This document shows positions 16,259-23,893 of a stretch of 39,213 nucleotides of DNA, one piece after another. The notes under the pieces are model-generated. The model made no database searches. It saw nothing but the letters and a program-made list of their open reading frames with translations, and had not been told where the DNA came from. Position 1 is the first letter of the stretch. The number at the start of each line of letters is the position of its first letter. Origin of the DNA: a virus; the IMG/VR virus record IMGVR_UViG_3300020160_002376, positions 1-39,213 of that record; one strand, given 5' to 3'. Position numbers and translations under genes: made by a program.

Positions 16259-17311
16259 ATGGCAGATATTAGAATAACACCCGCTTCATCCGTAATGGCT
16301 TTCACGAGCTCATTAAACTATAAGGAAACATTAACACAAGAGGCTTCTGGCTCTCTTACATTGCTAGGTTCTGGCTCAACAGGTAGAACAGATATATTCT
16401 CGGTTGATGGAAATAACGGACGGTTATTTTCCGTATCTGATGATTTATCCAATTCCCTATTCTCGGTTAATACAATTGCGGGTTTACCTGTAATTGAGGC
16501 ATTTGCTGATAATACAGTGGTGATGGGTCAATATGGTCAAAATGTATTGGTTGTAACGGGAAGTAATGTAGGGGTTGGTACATCATCACCAAATAAGCAA
16601 TTAACATTTTCCCAAGATGATGATGATGCCATTCAAATAAGAAGATTAACAACAAGTCAAGGTAACCCATCAATTGGTACCGGCATTTCATGGACTTGGG
16701 CTGATTCTTCATCTAACAATGAAACATGGGCCGCAATTAGAGTCATAATGCCTGGCAGTGGTAATTCAAATATGACTTTTAGTACAACACCAAGTGGAGG
16801 TGCTTCTGGTTTAACTGAAAGAATGCGTATTACAGATGCTGGTAACGTAGGTATAGGAGTAACATCCCCAACAACTAAATTACATGTGCTTAATGAAGTT
16901 TTTATAGGAAATTCTTCCGCACTTCGAGGTATAATAATTTCTGGTGATACTAATTCTCGAATTGACTTTAATTATAACTCCATTTCAACAGGTCAAATTA
17001 CTTGTGGTAATACTAGTAATCTATTTATAGATGCATTAGGAAGTAGAGCTATTGAATTTGCTATTGCTGGTACATCAAAAATGGAAGTTTCTCCAAATGG
17101 TAACGTAGGTATTGGAACCGCAGGATCAGTAGACCCATCAGCGGCATTAGAGGTAAAATCAAATACTCAAGGATTTTTACTCCCACGAATGGATGATGGA
17201 GAAATGAATTCCATACCAGCACCCGCAATTGGATTAATGGTTTATAATACAAGTGATGATTACGTGTATGTTTTTGGTGGTGCTTCTTGGGCTAAACTTG
17301 CATATGTGTAA
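16259..17311 (+). CDS. Fibre protein with NVGIGT repeats and GFLLPRM C-terminal domain
   Basis: The protein has 350 residues. Three xVGxGxxxPxxxLxV-type repeats occur (about residues 100, 198 and 280), separated by beta-rich blocks. The C-terminus reads A-L-E-V-K-S-N-T-Q-G-F-L-L-P-R-M, then P-A-I-G-L-M-V-Y-N-T and A-S-W-A-K-L-A. This closely resembles the ending of many surface proteins of Bacteroidota (L-x-V-x-S-x-x-x-G-F-L-x-P-R-M ... G-x-x-V-Y-N-T ... W), so it may be borrowed from, or shared with, host adhesins. The N-terminal half (D-I-F-S-V-D-G-N-N-G-R-L-F-S-V; S-N-S-L-F-S-V) is a repeated strand motif of fibre shafts. It is likely a secondary fibre. Confidence 0.72.
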   Translation: MADIRITPASSVMAFTSSLNYKETLTQEASGSLTLLGSGSTGRTDIFSVDGNNGRLFSVSDDLSNSLFSVNTIAGLPVIEAFADNTVVMGQYGQNVLVVTGSNVGVGTSSPNKQLTFSQDDDDAIQIRRLTTSQGNPSIGTGISWTWADSSSNNETWAAIRVIMPGSGNSNMTFSTTPSGGASGLTERMRITDAGNVGIGVTSPTTKLHVLNEVFIGNSSALRGIIISGDTNSRIDFNYNSISTGQITCGNTSNLFIDALGSRAIEFAIAGTSKMEVSPNGNVGIGTAGSVDPSAALEVKSNTQGFLLPRMDDGEMNSIPAPAIGLMVYNTSDDYVYVFGGASWAKLAYV

Positions 17312-17356
17312 AAAAAACTTGTTTCCCCAAAAAATATATCATATAATAAACAAACC

Positions 17357-17373
17357 AATATTTATAATAAAAT
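17357..17373 (+). promoter_or_regulatory. Putative late promoter of the 123-residue protein gene
   Basis: AATATTTATAATAAAAT is an exact copy of the commonest form, with its core at 17358-17365, 14 nt before the ATG at 17380. It lies in a 68-bp gap that holds nothing else recognisable. Confidence 0.7.
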
Positions 17374-17379
17374 AAAACT

Positions 17380-17751
17380 ATGGAATTTAATTGGATAATA
17401 TCCGCTATGGATTGTAAAATTCACGAAGGTGAAATGACAGATGTTGTACAAACAGTACACTGGAGATACAATGCAACAGACATCATACCTGCAACATCTG
17501 GATCAACAGAAAAAACATACTTTGCAGAAATGTATGGTGCAACAGGAGTTGGAGAACCAACCCCAGAGGACTTTACTTCATACCCAGACTTAACTAAAGA
17601 ACAGGTAGTTGGATGGTTAGAGGCAGTTTTGGATGTTGAATCTATGCAAGAAAATTTAACAAATCAGATAGAGTTACAAATTAACCCAATTGATGTGACT
17701 TTACCTCCACCATTTAGCAATAACCCAGTTACAGGATCTATACCTGAATAA
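17380..17751 (+). CDS. Conserved phage protein, DUF7936-like
   Basis: The protein has 123 residues. It begins M-E-F-N-W-I-I-S-A-M-D-C, with V-V-Q-T-V-H-W-R-Y-N-A-T-D at about 23-35. Later come E-D-F-T-S-Y-P-D-L-T-K-E-Q-V-V-G-W-L-E (about 63-81), then a helical segment and a Pro-rich tail. This layout (N-W, V-H-W-R, P-F/Y-x-D-L-T-x-x-Q-V-x-G-W) is recalled from a phage protein family catalogued as DUF7936 and found near tail-fibre genes. Its function is unknown. It is likely cotranscribed with the coiled-coil gene 27 bases downstream. The family name is from memory and should be treated as tentative. Confidence 0.62.
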   Translation: MEFNWIISAMDCKIHEGEMTDVVQTVHWRYNATDIIPATSGSTEKTYFAEMYGATGVGEPTPEDFTSYPDLTKEQVVGWLEAVLDVESMQENLTNQIELQINPIDVTLPPPFSNNPVTGSIPE

Positions 17752-17778
17752 TAGTAAACAAACAAAAACAAAATAAAA

Positions 17779-18042
17779 ATGGAAACAGTTACAGACAAAA
17801 AGTTCTTAACAGACGAGGAAAAAACAAGTTTGAAAGAAATTCAAACAAACACTCAAAAACTTATTGGTGAGTTAGGAGAAATTGAACTAGTAAAACTTCA
17901 ATTAGAGAACCGCCACAATGCAGCAAAAACTTTCTTAAGTGAATTAGCTGAGAAAGAAAAAGAATTTACAAAAGCTGTATTTGAAAAATATGGTAAATCT
18001 AACATTGACCCTGAAACAGGTGAGATTACGGTGATAGATTAA
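17779..18042 (+). CDS. Coiled-coil protein of fibre module
   Basis: The 87 residues are almost all helical. A heptad-like core (I-G-E-L-G-E-I-E-L-V-K-L-Q-L-E-N-R, about 34-50, then F-L-S-E-L-A-E-K-E-K-E-F) resembles a prefoldin-like hairpin. The tail reads Y-G-K-S-N-I-D-P-E-T-G-E-I-T. Similar small coiled-coil proteins are recalled from phages of Bacteroidota, without a known function; a fibre or sheath assembly chaperone is possible. A degenerate copy of its last ten codons, stop, intergenic spacer and promoter reappears at 19661-19727, just past the next gene. It is followed by a promoter-like element 17 bases after its stop. Confidence 0.65.
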   Translation: METVTDKKFLTDEEKTSLKEIQTNTQKLIGELGEIELVKLQLENRHNAAKTFLSELAEKEKEFTKAVFEKYGKSNIDPETGEITVID

Positions 18043-18075
18043 TTGAATTAAATAACACCATATTTATAATAAAAT
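18010..18075 (+). repeat. Left copy of a gene-end plus promoter repeat
   Basis: This runs from the codon for Pro78 of the coiled-coil gene through its stop, spacer and promoter-like element. It aligns over its whole length with 19661-19727 with one length difference. The last 21 nt are identical. Confidence 0.7.
18059..18075 (+). promoter_or_regulatory. Putative late promoter of the SHAEG fibre
   Basis: CATATTTATAATAAAAT has its core at 18060-18067, 15 nt before the ATG at 18083. It and the preceding four bases are identical to the copy before the first sheath gene. Confidence 0.65.
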
Positions 18076-18082
18076 ATATTAG

Positions 18083-19651
18083 ATGGCAAAAGTATTAAAA
18101 AAGATATTTATCCCTACCACGGATGAAGTAGTTCAAAATTTTCCTATTGAATCGTGGCACGTTTCACAATCTGTAGATGCATTTACAGGTACTGAGGCCT
18201 ATGATATTCTTCTTTCAGGATCATTAACTGTAACTGGCTCTGTATCTATAAATGGTTTAAGTGATACATTACAAACTAGTGTATTAACTTATGATGATCT
18301 TACAGGGCTTATTTACTATACCTCTTCTAATACTTTTGCCGTTAATAATTTCTATACAAGTAGTGTTACTCAAAGTATTACTAGTAGTGTAGTAAATAAT
18401 ACAATTAATCAAAGTACCATTAATCAAACCATCATTAGTAGTAGTGTAAATAACGTTGCCCCTTCAGACAAATATATCCAATATAATAGTGCTAGTGCTT
18501 TTGGTGCAGATGCATCACTCCAATGGAATTATACCATTTCATCTCTCCAACATGGTACTAATACCTCAGCAACCGGTGATTTTTCACATTCTGAAGGTTT
18601 AGATACAGTAGCTTCTGGTGATGGGTCTCATACCGAAGGACGTGAAACTCTATCCTCTGGACCTTCATCACATGCTGAAGGTTACCAAGCAACATCCTCA
18701 GGTGCAGGAGCCCATGCTGAAGGTCTTATCACTACAGCAACAGGTAATTATTCTCATACTGAAGGTTTTATTACTTCAACAACAGGTATTTATTCTCATG
18801 CCGAGGGTGAAAACACCAGTGCTAGAGGAACATCAGCCCATGCTGAAGGACTTTCAACTATTGCTGCGGGGTATGCATCACATGCTGAAGGATATAATAC
18901 ATCTGCTGAGGAAACAGGTTCTCATGCCGAAGGTGGAGCTACTTCCGCACAAGGTTTATACTCACATGCTGAGGGATATGGTACTATAGCATCAGCTCTT
19001 GGTTCTCATGCTGAAGGTTCAACCACTAAAGCCCAAGGACAATATTCTCATGCTGAAGGATTTTCAACATTAGCTCTAGGTGGTTTTTCTCATGCCGAAG
19101 GATATTTTACTACATCTTCTGTTAATGCTAATTATGCGCATGTTGAAGGTGTTGGAACAGTAGCTAATGGAAACTATCAACATGTGATGGGTAGTTACAA
19201 TATATCATCATCTAATGCTGCGGCATTCATTATAGGAAATGGTACTAGTAATTCTACTCGAAGAAATTTAGTATATGCTTCTGGTTCATCTGTTCAAATC
19301 TCAGGAAGTTTAAATCTTTCAGGTTCATTTGCTCCACAATTTAGAGACATGGGGAGTGCTAATACAACATTTGGTGGATCAGGTATCCCTATTTTACCAA
19401 CTGATTATAATGTTATATTTTCAGCAGGTTCTCCAGTCCCTCCAAATTTAGTAAATAGAATCAGACTCCCATTAGGAGTTCCAACAGGTACAGTAATATA
19501 TTTACAAAGAACCTCAGGAACAAATAATTGCCAAGTATCTGGATCTTCTGGGAGTACTATTAATGGGGCTGCTGGATATGCTTTCCCAACTACTTTATAT
19601 ACTAGAAGAATGTTTGTATTTGATGGGGCTAATTGGTTTGTAGAAGCATAA
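18083..19651 (+). CDS. Tail fibre with fifteen S-H-A-E-G repeats
   Basis: The protein has 522 residues. After an N-terminal region with L-S-G-S-L-T-V-T-G-S-V-S and a polar Ser/Thr/Asn helix or stalk (about 90-125), residues about 157-370 hold repeats built on S-H-A-E-G-x-x-T-x-A-x-G-x-Y. His lies at 169, 183, 197 and so on to 337 with an exact 14-residue step (13 copies), then at 353 and 367. This is the left-handed beta-roll repeat of YadA-type trimeric heads, also common in phage fibres. The C-terminal part (N-R-I-R-L-P-L-G-V-P-T-G-T-V-I-Y-L and R-M-F-V-F-D-G-A-N-W-F-V-E-A) looks like a beta-sandwich tip. It is probably an adhesin, and the flanking repeats suggest it moves as a cassette. 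Confidence 0.78.
   Translation: MAKVLKKIFIPTTDEVVQNFPIESWHVSQSVDAFTGTEAYDILLSGSLTVTGSVSINGLSDTLQTSVLTYDDLTGLIYYTSSNTFAVNNFYTSSVTQSITSSVVNNTINQSTINQTIISSSVNNVAPSDKYIQYNSASAFGADASLQWNYTISSLQHGTNTSATGDFSHSEGLDTVASGDGSHTEGRETLSSGPSSHAEGYQATSSGAGAHAEGLITTATGNYSHTEGFITSTTGIYSHAEGENTSARGTSAHAEGLSTIAAGYASHAEGYNTSAEETGSHAEGGATSAQGLYSHAEGYGTIASALGSHAEGSTTKAQGQYSHAEGFSTLALGGFSHAEGYFTTSSVNANYAHVEGVGTVANGNYQHVMGSYNISSSNAAAFIIGNGTSNSTRRNLVYASGSSVQISGSLNLSGSFAPQFRDMGSANTTFGGSGIPILPTDYNVIFSAGSPVPPNLVNRIRLPLGVPTGTVIYLQRTSGTNNCQVSGSSGSTINGAAGYAFPTTLYTRRMFVFDGANWFVEA
18584..19192 (+). repeat. Tandem 42-nt coding repeats (SHAEG)
   Basis: This is the DNA for the fifteen S-H-A-E-G-type repeats. Spacing is 42 nt for the first thirteen copies. 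Codons vary between copies (CATGCTGAAGG, CATGCCGAGGG, CATACTGAAGG), so the array is old or under protein-level selection and not freshly amplified. Confidence 0.85.
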
Positions 19652-19660
19652 TTAATCTAA

Positions 19661-19693
19661 CCGGAAACTGGTGAAATTACACCAATGAATTAA
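19661..19693 (+). pseudogene. Vestigial 3' end of the coiled-coil gene
   Basis: Codons P-E-T-G-E-I-T-P-M-N-stop match the last codons (P-E-T-G-E-I-T-V-I-D-stop) of the gene at 17779. They are preceded by an in-frame TAA and have no start. AATCTAA just upstream also matches the functional gene after a short deletion. It is a fossil of a duplicated or recombined gene end. Confidence 0.7.
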
Positions 19694-19710
19694 TTTGGTT
19701 TTAAGTACAC

Positions 19711-19727
19711 CATATTTATAATAAAAT
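19711..19727 (+). promoter_or_regulatory. Putative late promoter of the first sheath gene
   Basis: CATATTTATAATAAAAT has its core at 19712-19719, 19 nt before the ATG at 19739. It lies in an 87-bp gap that also holds the vestigial gene end. Confidence 0.68.
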
Positions 19728-19738
19728 AAATTATTACA

Positions 19739-21484
19739 ATGGCAGAAACAATTGTATCACCTGGTGTATTAGCAATAGAGAATAATCAATCATTTGTAAC
19801 TCAACAACCTGTACAAGCGGGAGCCGCTATTATAGGACCAGCAGTTAAAGGTAAAGTAGGTATACCTACGATAGTAACATCTTATTCAGATTATTTAAAT
19901 AAATTTGGTGCTACTTTCCTTAGTGGAAGTAATACATATACTTATTTTACATCAATTACAGCATATAACTACTTTAATAGTGGAGGAAGCTCATTACTTG
20001 TAACTCGTGTAGTTAGTGGTGCATTCTCTTCTGCTACCTCATCTTTTATCTCAGCCTCAGCTCACCCATCAGGTTCTCCATACAATTCAAATGTATTTGT
20101 ATTAGAAACTATTTCTAAAGGAGAAATCATGAATAGTGTAGGCCCAACAGGTAATTACAATACCTTATTGAGTGGCTCAGCTGATAACCTTAGATGGCAA
20201 ATCACAAACTCAGATCAAACCAACGGTACTTTTTATTTATTGGTACGTCAAGGTAATGATACATCAATAGCTCCTTCAGTATTGGAAAATTGGGGTCCAT
20301 TATCATTGGATCCATATTCATCAAATTATATTGAAAAAGTAATTGGTAATCAAGTTGAAAATGTTGCTGTTGATAATGGTGAATATTATATTCAATTATC
20401 TGGAAGTTATCCAAATAATTCATCATATGTTCGTGTTAAAACAGTTAATCAAACAACCCCAAATTACTTTGATAATGTAGGAATTGCAAAACCACAATAT
20501 ACTGGTTCAATTCCAATTAATATGAGTGGTTCATTTGGAAATGCAACCGGAAAAAATATTCCTACTGGTGTAGCCGGAGCATATTATGAAAATATTATAG
20601 CTGATACAAATATTCAAGGTTTAAGAGCAAACGATTATACTCAATCAATCTCTTTATTAGCAAATAAAGATGAATTTAAATACAACTTACTAGTTGCTCC
20701 TGGATTAATGTCAGATATAGGATCTACTTCATTTGGTGCTATTAGTTTAATGAACTCTATCGCTCAAGACAGAGGAGATATGATGGTAGTATTTGATTCA
20801 TCAAAATATAATTCCCAAATAGGATCAGTATTAACTAATACAGCAGGATATGATACTTCATATTCCGCAACATATTGGCCTTGGGTAAGAACAATTGACC
20901 CAACCACAGCTAATCAAGTTTGGGTACCTGCATCAACTATGATCCCTGGAGTATATGCATTTAATGATAATGCAGCCGCTCCTTGGTTCGCACCAGCGGG
21001 TGTAAATAGAGGTGTTTTAACTACAACTATACAAGCAGAACGTGTTTTAACTCAAGGTAATAGAGATACATTATATCAAGCAAATGTAAATCCAATTGCA
21101 ACATACACATCAAATGGTGTAGTAGTATTTGGACAAAAAACATTAGCTAAGAAAAAAAGCGCTTTAGATCGTATCAATGTACGTCGTTTATTAATTGAAT
21201 TAAAATCTTATATTTCTCAAGTAGCTGATACATTTGTATTTGAACAAAATGATACTGTTACTAGAAATAATTTCTTATCTGTTATTAACCCATATTTAGC
21301 TTCTGTTCAACAACAACAAGGTTTAACAGCATATAGAGTTATAATGGATGAAACAAATAACCCACCAAACGTGGTAGATAATAATCAATTAGTAGGACAA
21401 ATTTTCTTACAACCAACAAGAACAGCAGAATTTATTCTATTAGATTTCAACATATTACCTACAGGTGCAACATTTCCTGCTTAA
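19739..21484 (+). CDS. gp18: Tail sheath protein, gp18-like, first copy
   Basis: The protein has 581 residues. The N-terminus has I-V-S-P-G-V-L-A-I-E-N, then A-G-A-A-I-I-G-P-A-V-K-G and a segment T-S-Y-S-D-Y-L-N-K-F-G, the standard opening of contractile sheath subunits. The C-terminal third (W-P-W-V-R; W-V-P-A-S; P-G-V-Y-A-F-N-D; A-P-W-F-A-P-A-G-V-N-R-G; N-V-R-R-L-L-I-E-L-K) is the conserved sheath domain near the tube. The subunit forms the contractile outer cylinder of the tail. A paralog follows directly. T4 gp18 is 659 residues, so this copy is somewhat shorter. It has its own promoter-like element and no Shine-Dalgarno sequence. Confidence 0.93.
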   Translation: MAETIVSPGVLAIENNQSFVTQQPVQAGAAIIGPAVKGKVGIPTIVTSYSDYLNKFGATFLSGSNTYTYFTSITAYNYFNSGGSSLLVTRVVSGAFSSATSSFISASAHPSGSPYNSNVFVLETISKGEIMNSVGPTGNYNTLLSGSADNLRWQITNSDQTNGTFYLLVRQGNDTSIAPSVLENWGPLSLDPYSSNYIEKVIGNQVENVAVDNGEYYIQLSGSYPNNSSYVRVKTVNQTTPNYFDNVGIAKPQYTGSIPINMSGSFGNATGKNIPTGVAGAYYENIIADTNIQGLRANDYTQSISLLANKDEFKYNLLVAPGLMSDIGSTSFGAISLMNSIAQDRGDMMVVFDSSKYNSQIGSVLTNTAGYDTSYSATYWPWVRTIDPTTANQVWVPASTMIPGVYAFNDNAAAPWFAPAGVNRGVLTTTIQAERVLTQGNRDTLYQANVNPIATYTSNGVVVFGQKTLAKKKSALDRINVRRLLIELKSYISQVADTFVFEQNDTVTRNNFLSVINPYLASVQQQQGLTAYRVIMDETNNPPNVVDNNQLVGQIFLQPTRTAEFILLDFNILPTGATFPA

Positions 21485-21507
21485 TAATATATTTTAGAGA
21501 AACTATC

Positions 21508-21524
21508 AATATTTATAATAAAAA
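21508..21524 (+). promoter_or_regulatory. Putative late promoter of the second sheath gene
   Basis: AATATTTATAATAAAAA has its core at 21509-21516, 14 nt before the ATG at 21531. The two sheath genes therefore appear to be transcribed from separate promoters. Confidence 0.68.
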
Positions 21525-21530
21525 TATAAA

Positions 21531-23237
21531 ATGGCAAATTTTACATCTTCTCCAGGAGTAGCAATTAGTGAAATAGACAACACATACTTAACAGGTTTAC
21601 CTGTACAAGCTGGTGCTGCTATTATAGGTCCAACGGTTAAAGGTCCTGTTGAAAAACCAACTTTAGTAACTTCATATTCTGATTTCCAAACTGTGTTTGG
21701 AGATACTTTTATTAGTGGTGGTAATTCATATTCTTACCTTACTTCAATTGCAGCTTATAATTACTTCAATTATGGAGGTACTTCATTATTGGTAGCTCGA
21801 GTAGCAACTGGATCTTATACTTCTGCAACAAGTTCTAGAATCGAAAACTACTTCACATCAGAATCATTTTCATTAGAAACTATTTCTGAAGGAACGATCA
21901 TGAACAACTCAGGATCTGCAGTTTTAGGTGCTCTAATATCAGGATCAGCAGATAACATCAGATGGCAAATTACCCAAACTAACACAGGTTCAGGTACATT
22001 TAATCTATTGATTAGAAAAGGAAATGATACTACACAAAGCCCACAAGTTTTAGAAGCTTGGAATAATTTATCATTAGATCCTAACTCATCACGCTTTATT
22101 TCTTTAGTAATTGGAGATCAGAAATATAATTATGACAGTAATAATATTCAAATGTCTATTTCTGGAAGTTATCCAAATAACTCAAGATATGTACGTGTTA
22201 AAGCTGTTAATTACCCAACACCAAACTATTTAGATGCTAATGGTATTGCAGTAAATGCATATACTGGTTCTCTTCCAGTTGTAGGAAGTGGTTCACTTAA
22301 TGGATGTTTTGGAGGTGCTACAGGAACAGTAAGCAACAATGTTAAATTATATAATGAAATATCTTCAGCTAATACACAGGGTGTAATGGGATATGATTAT
22401 AATAACATGATTGCATTATTTGGAAATCCTGAAGCATATAAATTCAATGTATTGTTTACACCTGGATTAACAAATGCTGATAACTCAACTCAAGTATCTA
22501 ACATTCTTACAAATACTATTTCTAGAGGAGATAATTTATATGTAATGGATTTAACTCCATTTGGTGGTGGTATTCCAGAAGCATTAACTCAAGCTAATAC
22601 TAGAGATACTTCATATGCTGCTACATACTGGCCTTGGGTTCGTATTATTGATCCAGCAACAGGAAAACATGCTTGGGTACCAGCTTCAACAGTAGTACCA
22701 GGTGTATATGCTTTCAATGATAAAGTAGCTGCTCCATGGTTTGCACCAGCAGGTATTAACCGCGGTGGATTAAGCACAGTATTACAAGCTCAATATAAAT
22801 TGACACAAGGAAATAGAGATACTTTATATGCGAATAATATCAATCCAATTGCGACATTACCTAAACAAGGTGTTGTAGTATACGGACAAAAAACATTACA
22901 AAAATCTCAATCTGCTCTTGATCGTGTAAACGTACGTCGTTTAATGATTGAATTGAAATCATATATTCGTCAAATTGCGGATGCAGTAGTATTTGAACAA
23001 AATACAATTGCTACAAGAAATTCATTCATAGCAAAAGTTAACCCATATTTAGCAGCAATCCAACAAAAACAAGGATTATATGCTTACCAAGTAGTAATGG
23101 ATGATACAAATAACGGACCAGCAGTAATTGATCAAAACCAATTAGTAGGACAGATTTATATTCAACCAACACGCACAGCTGAATTTATTTCATTAGATTT
23201 TATTTTGCAACCAACAGGAGCTGAATTCCCTGGATAA
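21531..23237 (+). CDS. gp18: Tail sheath protein, gp18-like, second copy
   Basis: This 568-residue paralog of the preceding gene opens with S-S-P-G-V-A-I-S-E-I-D-N and A-G-A-A-I-I-G-P-T-V-K-G. It shares the motifs W-P-W-V-R, W-V-P-A-S, P-G-V-Y-A-F-N-D, A-P-W-F-A-P-A-G, Q-G-N-R-D-T-L-Y and a Q-P-T-R-T-A-E-F-I near the end. The C-terminal third is very similar between the copies. The middle, which is the outward-facing domain in sheath structures, is much more divergent. Both copies keep all the conserved sheath motifs I can see, so both look functional. Two subunits might mix in one sheath or give two tail variants. The tube gene follows after 47 bases. Confidence 0.93.
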   Translation: MANFTSSPGVAISEIDNTYLTGLPVQAGAAIIGPTVKGPVEKPTLVTSYSDFQTVFGDTFISGGNSYSYLTSIAAYNYFNYGGTSLLVARVATGSYTSATSSRIENYFTSESFSLETISEGTIMNNSGSAVLGALISGSADNIRWQITQTNTGSGTFNLLIRKGNDTTQSPQVLEAWNNLSLDPNSSRFISLVIGDQKYNYDSNNIQMSISGSYPNNSRYVRVKAVNYPTPNYLDANGIAVNAYTGSLPVVGSGSLNGCFGGATGTVSNNVKLYNEISSANTQGVMGYDYNNMIALFGNPEAYKFNVLFTPGLTNADNSTQVSNILTNTISRGDNLYVMDLTPFGGGIPEALTQANTRDTSYAATYWPWVRIIDPATGKHAWVPASTVVPGVYAFNDKVAAPWFAPAGINRGGLSTVLQAQYKLTQGNRDTLYANNINPIATLPKQGVVVYGQKTLQKSQSALDRVNVRRLMIELKSYIRQIADAVVFEQNTIATRNSFIAKVNPYLAAIQQKQGLYAYQVVMDDTNNGPAVIDQNQLVGQIYIQPTRTAEFISLDFILQPTGAEFPG

Positions 23238-23252
23238 AAAATAAAAATATTT

Positions 23253-23269
23253 AATATTTATAATAAAAT
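23253..23269 (+). promoter_or_regulatory. Putative late promoter of the tail tube gene
   Basis: AATATTTATAATAAAAT is an exact copy of the commonest form, with its core at 23254-23261, 23 nt before the ATG at 23285. Confidence 0.7.
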
Positions 23270-23284
23270 TAAAACAAAAATAAG

Positions 23285-23773
23285 ATGCCAATTTTAAATC
23301 CAAACGAAATATTCTTTACGGCGTTTGAACCAAAACAAAGTAACCGTTTTATCCTTTATATGGATGGTGTTCCATCATATTTGGTAAAAGGAGTAGGAGC
23401 TGTATCATTAACACAAACTGCAGTTGCTCTTAACCACATCAACGTTCAACGTTATGTAAAAGGAAAAACAATTTGGAATACGATCCAATTTACAATGTAT
23501 GAGTCAATCACACCAAGTGGAGCTCAAGCAGTAATGGAATGGGTACGTTTAGGCCATGAGTCAGTAACAGGTAGAGATGGATATTCGGATTTTTATAAAA
23601 AAGATATTACATTCAACGTATTAGGACCTGTAGGTGATATCGTTTCTGAATGGGTAATCAAAGGAGCTGTAATTACAGAAGTTAACTTTGGTGATTATAA
23701 CTGGGATGATGACGGAACACCAGTAAACATCCAAGTAACTGTTCAACCAGATTATTGTATCTTGAATTACTAA
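23285..23773 (+). CDS. gp19: Tail tube protein, gp19-like
   Basis: At 162 residues it is the same size as T4 gp19 (163). It has F-E-P-K-Q-S-N-R-F-I-L-Y-M-D-G-V-P-S-Y-L (about 14-33), the typical strand pair of tube proteins. Residues about 80-120 read A-V-M-E-W-V-R-L-G-H-E then G-R-D-G-Y-S-D-F-Y-K-K-D-I-T. The end carries W-V-I-K-G-A-V-I-T-E-V-N-F-G-D-Y-N-W-D-D, the family's conserved C-terminal block. Hexamer rings of this protein form the inner tube through which DNA passes. It directly follows the sheath genes, as in T4 (18-19), and ends in a strong terminator. Confidence 0.94.
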   Translation: MPILNPNEIFFTAFEPKQSNRFILYMDGVPSYLVKGVGAVSLTQTAVALNHINVQRYVKGKTIWNTIQFTMYESITPSGAQAVMEWVRLGHESVTGRDGYSDFYKKDITFNVLGPVGDIVSEWVIKGAVITEVNFGDYNWDDDGTPVNIQVTVQPDYCILNY

Positions 23774-23792
23774 GAAATACAAATTTTACAAG

Positions 23793-23817
23793 AGCTCCAA
23801 AGAAATTTGGAGCTTTT
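23793..23817 (+). terminator. Rho-independent terminator after the tail tube gene
   Basis: AGCTCCAAA (23793-23801) pairs with TTTGGAGCT (23806-23814) around a GAAA tetraloop, followed by TTT-A-TTTTT. The stem is nine base pairs, perfectly matched. It uses the same loop as the capsid terminator. Confidence 0.9.
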
Positions 23818-23869
23818 ATTTTTCTATTGTATTTTAATGAGTAAACACGTTAATTAAATTAGACCATAC

Positions 23870-23886
23870 AATATTTATAGCATATA
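23870..23886 (+). promoter_or_regulatory. Putative late promoter of the chaperone cluster
   Basis: AATATTTATAGCATATA has its core at 23871-23878, 15 nt before the ATG at 23894. It is the only element between the tube terminator and the tape measure promoter, so it probably serves 23894-25321. Confidence 0.55.
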
Positions 23887-23893
23887 CCACTAT

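Larger units (their letters stand above)
19661..19727 (+). repeat. Right copy of a gene-end plus promoter repeat
   Basis: This is the partner of 18010-18075. It includes the vestigial gene end, a spacer, and the promoter-like element of the first sheath gene. The two copies flank the SHAEG fibre gene as direct repeats. Confidence 0.7.

Noticed and set aside
18618-18989. Alternate-frame open reading frame of 123 residues over the SHAEG repeats
   Set aside because: It is a shadow created by the 42-nt periodicity, low in complexity (L-K-V-L-L-L-Q-Q-Q) and without a promoter. The SHAEG frame explains the repeats.
18584-19192. Regularly spaced repeats as a possible CRISPR array
   Set aside because: The repeats are coding, diverge at synonymous positions, and have no unique spacers. 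The translated register is perfect.
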